Source of the DNA: an uncultured Lachnospiraceae bacterium
Lineage (GTDB): Bacteria > Bacillota > Clostridia > Lachnospirales > Lachnospiraceae
Reading direction: 5' to 3'
Length of the DNA: 64,000 nt
Assembly (NCBI GenBank): GCA_947589305.1
Contig: CANQAP010000003.1
Coordinates: 173,772-237,771, forward strand
The notes below the pieces were generated by a model. It saw only the letters and a list, made by a program, of their open reading frames with translations, was not told the origin of the DNA and ran no database searches. A program made the position numbers and the translations under genes. Position 1 is the first letter of the stretch; every line of letters begins with the position of its first letter. Shown here one piece after another: positions 61,871-64,000 of the stretch.

Positions 61871-62833
61871 TTAACGATTAACAATATACACCGAGTAAGT
61901 GTTACCATCTGGAGCAACGTAGCAGGCGTAGCCACAGCCACCAGACACCATCATGGTACTCTTATGTCCCTCAGAGTTATACCAAAGGTTGTAAGCAGTA
62001 TACACGTCGCCACAACCCATAGCGATGTTCTCGCCATAAGTAGAAGGACGACACCCGCTCGCACTGGTATGGGAAAAATTAGTAGAAATCTCCACTGCTC
62101 TCTGCTGTGCAATCGCTGCAACAGAGGAATCCCAATAGACAGACCCTGCGACAGACACACTTCCATCTGGTTGAGGACGTCCAGCCGTTTCCTGCATACA
62201 ACCGTTGTTGATCAGATCCACGATCGCCTGTCCATCTGTCATGAAGTACCCTTGATTAGTCATGCTGCTGTTCCAGTGTCCGTCCGCTTCCATATAATAC
62301 CATGTACCGGATTCCCGTATCCAGCCGATCTGCATCGCTCCTGAAGAATCCATGTAGTACCATGTGCCGTCGGTCTGCACCCAGCCGGTCAGCATTGCTC
62401 CTGACAGATCCATGTAGTACCATGTGCCGTCTACCTGTACCCAGCCGGTCTGCATCGCCCCTGACGGATCCATGTAATACCATGTGCCGTCTACCTGCAC
62501 CCAGCCGGTCAACATCGCTCCCGACGGATCCATGTAATACCATGTGCCGCCTACCTGTACCCAGCCGGTCAACATTGCCCCTGACGGATCCATGTAATAC
62601 CATGTGTTGCCTACCTGTACCCAGCCGGTTGCCATATAACCGTCTGCATTAAACCAATACCATATACCGTCTACCTGCTGCCATGCGGATGCCGGATAGC
62701 TGCCGTCTGCATATTCCCACCACCATCCGGTGCTATTCTTTTGCCATCCTTGCGCCGCCGCATCCGTTATCGGTGCCGCTGCTAAGATCAATGCCGCCGT
62801 TATGCCGGCAATCCAACATTTCCATTTCATCAT
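61871..62833 (-). CDS. Secreted CAP/SCP-domain protein with choline-binding-type repeats
   Basis: 320 aa from the ATG at 62833 (AAAGGAGG upstream). A Sec signal peptide (CWIAGITAALILAAAPITDAAA) is followed by about nine cell-wall-binding repeats of the GWVQVDGTWYYMDPSGAMLT type (20 residues), which bind choline or wall polymers. The C-terminal 125 residues are a CAP/SCP domain with FSHTSASGC, TYGENIAMG and NSEGHKSTMM, the usual His/Glu set. Likely surface-attached; CAP domains have diverse roles, so function is open. Confidence 0.92.
   Translation of the reverse strand: MMKWKCWIAGITAALILAAAPITDAAAQGWQKNSTGWWWEYADGSYPASAWQQVDGIWYWFNADGYMATGWVQVGNTWYYMDPSGAMLTGWVQVGGTWYYMDPSGAMLTGWVQVDGTWYYMDPSGAMQTGWVQVDGTWYYMDLSGAMLTGWVQTDGTWYYMDSSGAMQIGWIRESGTWYYMEADGHWNSSMTNQGYFMTDGQAIVDLINNGCMQETAGRPQPDGSVSVAGSVYWDSSVAAIAQQRAVEISTNFSHTSASGCRPSTYGENIAMGCGDVYTAYNLWYNSEGHKSTMMVSGGCGYACYVAPDGNTYSVYIVNR
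62281..62640 (-). repeat. Six 60-bp tandem repeats in the CAP-domain gene
   Basis: Units start at 62281, 62341, 62401, 62461, 62521 and 62581, exactly 60 bp each. The middle four are nearly identical at DNA level and encode the 20-residue wall-binding motif. Such arrays change copy number by recombination. Confidence 0.95.
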
Positions 62834-62853
62834 GGTGATCCCTCCTTTATCTT

Positions 62854-62866
62854 GTTTACCGTAAAC
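62854..62866. promoter_or_regulatory. 13-bp palindrome in the CAP-gene leader
   Basis: GTTTACCGTAAAC, exact 6-1-6 palindrome 20 bp before the start codon. Possible operator for an unknown regulator. Confidence 0.4.
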
Positions 62867-62963
62867 AGCTTCAATATGCACTACCCTCCTCATATGTACA
62901 ATTATCTTATTATAAATCTAAACAAAACTTATAATACCAAAAAATAAATCATGACAGTATCAC

Positions 62964-62999
62964 ATAAAAAAGTCGGTCCTCTGTTAGACAGACCGACTT
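62964..62999 (-). terminator. Terminator after the toxin-antitoxin relic
   Basis: AAGTCGGTC pairs with GACCGACTT, 12-nt loop; on the reverse strand it is followed by TTTTTT. It fits the end of the leftward antitoxin-toxin transcript. Confidence 0.85.
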
Positions 63000-63043
63000 C
63001 CTTCGTTGTTGCCAAAATCCGGATGCAGCTAATATCATTCCAT

Positions 63044-63172
63044 TTATAGCTCAAATGCACGATACAGCCACGCTTTACTATCCACTAACATGTGCAAAAT
63101 CCTAACTATGTAAATGGTGTTCTCCAAGTCCTGCTCTGCCAGTTCCGTAATCCTAATGTGATACTTCCCCAT
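63044..63172 (-). pseudogene. RelE/ParE-type toxin with internal deletion
   Basis: A 42-residue frame begins MGKYHIRITELAEQDLENTI, the usual N-terminus of RelE/ParE toxins, and ends VRILHMLVDSKAWLYRAFEL, the usual C-terminus. About 55-60 residues normally between them are missing, joined at IYI-VRIL without a frameshift. It overlaps the antitoxin gene by 20 bp, as in intact operons. Almost certainly inactive. Confidence 0.7.
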
Positions 63173-63326
63173 TTTTATATTTCTTCTCTAATCCATCACA
63201 TACAGTATCAAAGTCTTTTGTTTTTCCCTCTTCTATCTGTTTTAATCCTGCCATCACAAGATTTCGGACTTCTTGTTTCTGTTCGTCCAAAGCTCTCTGG
63301 TAATCTTCTTTCAATGCCACAGCCAT
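63153..63326 (-). CDS. Type II antitoxin-like protein (57 aa)
   Basis: The frame reads MAVALKEDYQRALDEQKQEV to DFDTVCDGLEKKYKNGEVSH, a small charged helical protein like the antitoxins encoded just before RelE/ParE toxins in Lachnospiraceae. Start ATG at 63326 with GGAAAG about eleven bases upstream. The toxin gene starts inside its 3' end. Intact although its toxin is deleted; it could still repress or neutralise relatives. Confidence 0.6.
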   Translation of the reverse strand: MAVALKEDYQRALDEQKQEVRNLVMAGLKQIEEGKTKDFDTVCDGLEKKYKNGEVSH

Positions 63327-63649
63327 AAAATCAGTTCTTTCCGTTTATATTTTCAATATTCCTATCAATGAAAAACTTATTATTAACATATGATACACTA
63401 ATCAAATGGTATTGACAATGTTTTTCTCTATGTAAACAATTAGATGGATTGTTTTTACAAACGGAGTTTAATACCATTCCCGCCACGTTTTGACGCCTTT
63501 ATCCTTAGACACTCCACTTCTTTCCTTCATAATTATGAGTATACTATGCTATGGAATAACCATAATGTTAACGGTAGTTTCGTAATATTTTTATTTATAT
63601 TTTTTTACGGAAAATCTATATAATATGACTATCAATCGGAGGTGTTCAG
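63327..63649. other. Intergenic stretch, no gene seen
   Basis: 323 bp, AT-rich. A TTGACA occurs at 63412-63417 without a good -10, and TATAAT at 63619-63624 without a good -35. A short AACAAT/ATTGTT stem near 63435 is too weak to call. Confidence 0.5.
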
Positions 63650-63697
63650 ATGTGTGATTTAGATAATAAAGTTGTAATGGCAAAATCAGTTGTGTGA
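63650..63697 (+). CDS. 15-codon frame with strong ribosome-binding site, possibly a truncated gene
   Basis: CGGAGG is followed six bases later by ATG and a frame MCDLDNKVVMAKSVV then TGA. TATAAT lies 25 bp upstream. It may be a leader peptide or the first codons of a gene broken by the inverted-repeat element that starts 4 bp after the stop. Confidence 0.35.
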   Translation: MCDLDNKVVMAKSVV

Positions 63698-63700
63698 AAC

Positions 63701-63825
63701 GGTTTAAAAATCCTCTGACGTTAAATGATCGCAAGATTGAATAAAATTACACAATTTTATAAGTTTGATAAGTGGTTATTTGCTTTTTAAATGTAAATTC
63801 TATATATTTTTACGATTTTTAAACC
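63701..63825. repeat. 125-bp element bounded by 12-bp inverted repeats
   Basis: GGTTTAAAAATC (63701-63712) and GATTTTTAAACC (63814-63825) are perfect inverted repeats around a 101-bp AT-rich core with no frame. This resembles a miniature inverted-repeat element, but no clear target duplication flanks it. Confidence 0.4.
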
Positions 63826-63833
63826 AGATAAAT

Positions 63834-64000
63834 GACCCACACAAATTCTTTTCCATTTACCCGCAAATAAAAGGAAAGAAATCAAAATCTCCCCGTATCT
63901 CTGTGAAAGAAATATCCAAGGTTAAGCCTTACTTCCCGTCTGCCAATATCATTGTTTGTATAACAGCAAGTGTCAAAGCCGATCAGTTCAAAGCCTTCAT
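63834..64000 (+). CDS. Partial open frame running off the window
   Basis: One frame stays open from upstream of 63834 to the end, reading DPHKFFSIYPQIKGKKSKSP and later VKPYFPSANIIVC. The composition is protein-like, and I have a weak impression of a transposase internal segment, but there is no start codon with a ribosome-binding site and no motif. Not assigned. Confidence 0.35.

Noticed and set aside
62281..62640. CRISPR-like regular repeats
   Set aside because: The repeats are contiguous 60-bp coding units without spacers.
62302..62652. Repeat-rich plus-strand and second reverse-frame proteins across the CAP gene repeats
   Set aside because: Shadow frames produced by the 60-bp periodicity; the true frame has signal peptide, wall-binding motif and CAP domain.

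Overview
The window looks like a chromosome segment of a gut Clostridia, most likely Lachnospiraceae. By eye it is roughly mid-40s % GC. It carries a large Firmicutes-type SRP RNA, a CotS-family spore-coat gene, a bile salt hydrolase, a Trp T-box, FMN and Mn riboswitches, Shine-Dalgarno starts of the AGGAGG type, and TTGACA-17-TATAAT promoters. The species cannot be named from sequence alone. I saw no tRNA, rRNA or CRISPR array.

Layout. 1-12.5 kb: an HD-domain gene fragment, SRP RNA, a binding-lipoprotein/diguanylate cyclase pair, tadA, a GNAT enzyme, a DUF6128-like protein, rsmA, tatD, two lipoproteins, a CotS-like pseudokinase and cca. 12.5-20.3 kb: a LacI-like sensor fused to GGDEF with a sialate O-acetylesterase, divergent from a bile salt hydrolase across a perfect 17-bp palindrome, then MATE, ogt, MATE. 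20.4-26.2 kb: a BlaI/BlaR1-type pair with a large ABC exporter behind a promoter carrying a perfect 10+10 bp operator. 26.3-32.7 kb: Zn-macrodomain protein, two GT2 enzymes plus DUF2304, an apparent rearrangement joint, a third MATE with an attenuator-like leader, and a GNAT enzyme. 32.8-38.5 kb: an MFS drug pump with a leader peptide, a DUF1349 protein, mntP under a Mn riboswitch, a flavin reductase, a metallophosphatase lipoprotein and a transposase relic.

38.5-47.6 kb: a VanG-type D-Ala-D-Ser ligase with a VanT-type racemase and no VanXY; a Tet(M)-like GTPase fused to a YacP/NYN nuclease-like domain; an AraC regulator; and a single polypeptide joining a HaeIII-like methyltransferase to a HaeIII-like endonuclease. 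The predicted site GGCC is strikingly rare here (nine found by eye in 64 kb). 47.6-52.5 kb: FMN riboswitch, an alpha/beta-hydrolase, ribD-ribE-ribBA-ribH, a shared terminator, and mscL with a zinc ribbon. 52.5-55.6 kb: a three-gene ABC exporter. 55.9-60.6 kb: T-box-trpD-trpCF-trpB-trpA without trpEG. 60.7-64 kb: DUF3737 protein, a choline-binding-repeat CAP protein, a toxin-antitoxin relic with an internally deleted toxin, an inverted-repeat element and coding sequence running off the end.

Recurring themes are ligand-gated cyclic-di-GMP signalling (three GGDEF proteins, two tied to periplasmic-binding-protein folds) and efflux or antibiotic-tolerance genes behind RNA leaders. The most promising little-described items are the two drug-pump leaders (MATE near 32.0-32.15 kb, MFS near 34.1-34.4 kb), the GTPase-NYN fusion and the HaeIII-type fusion.
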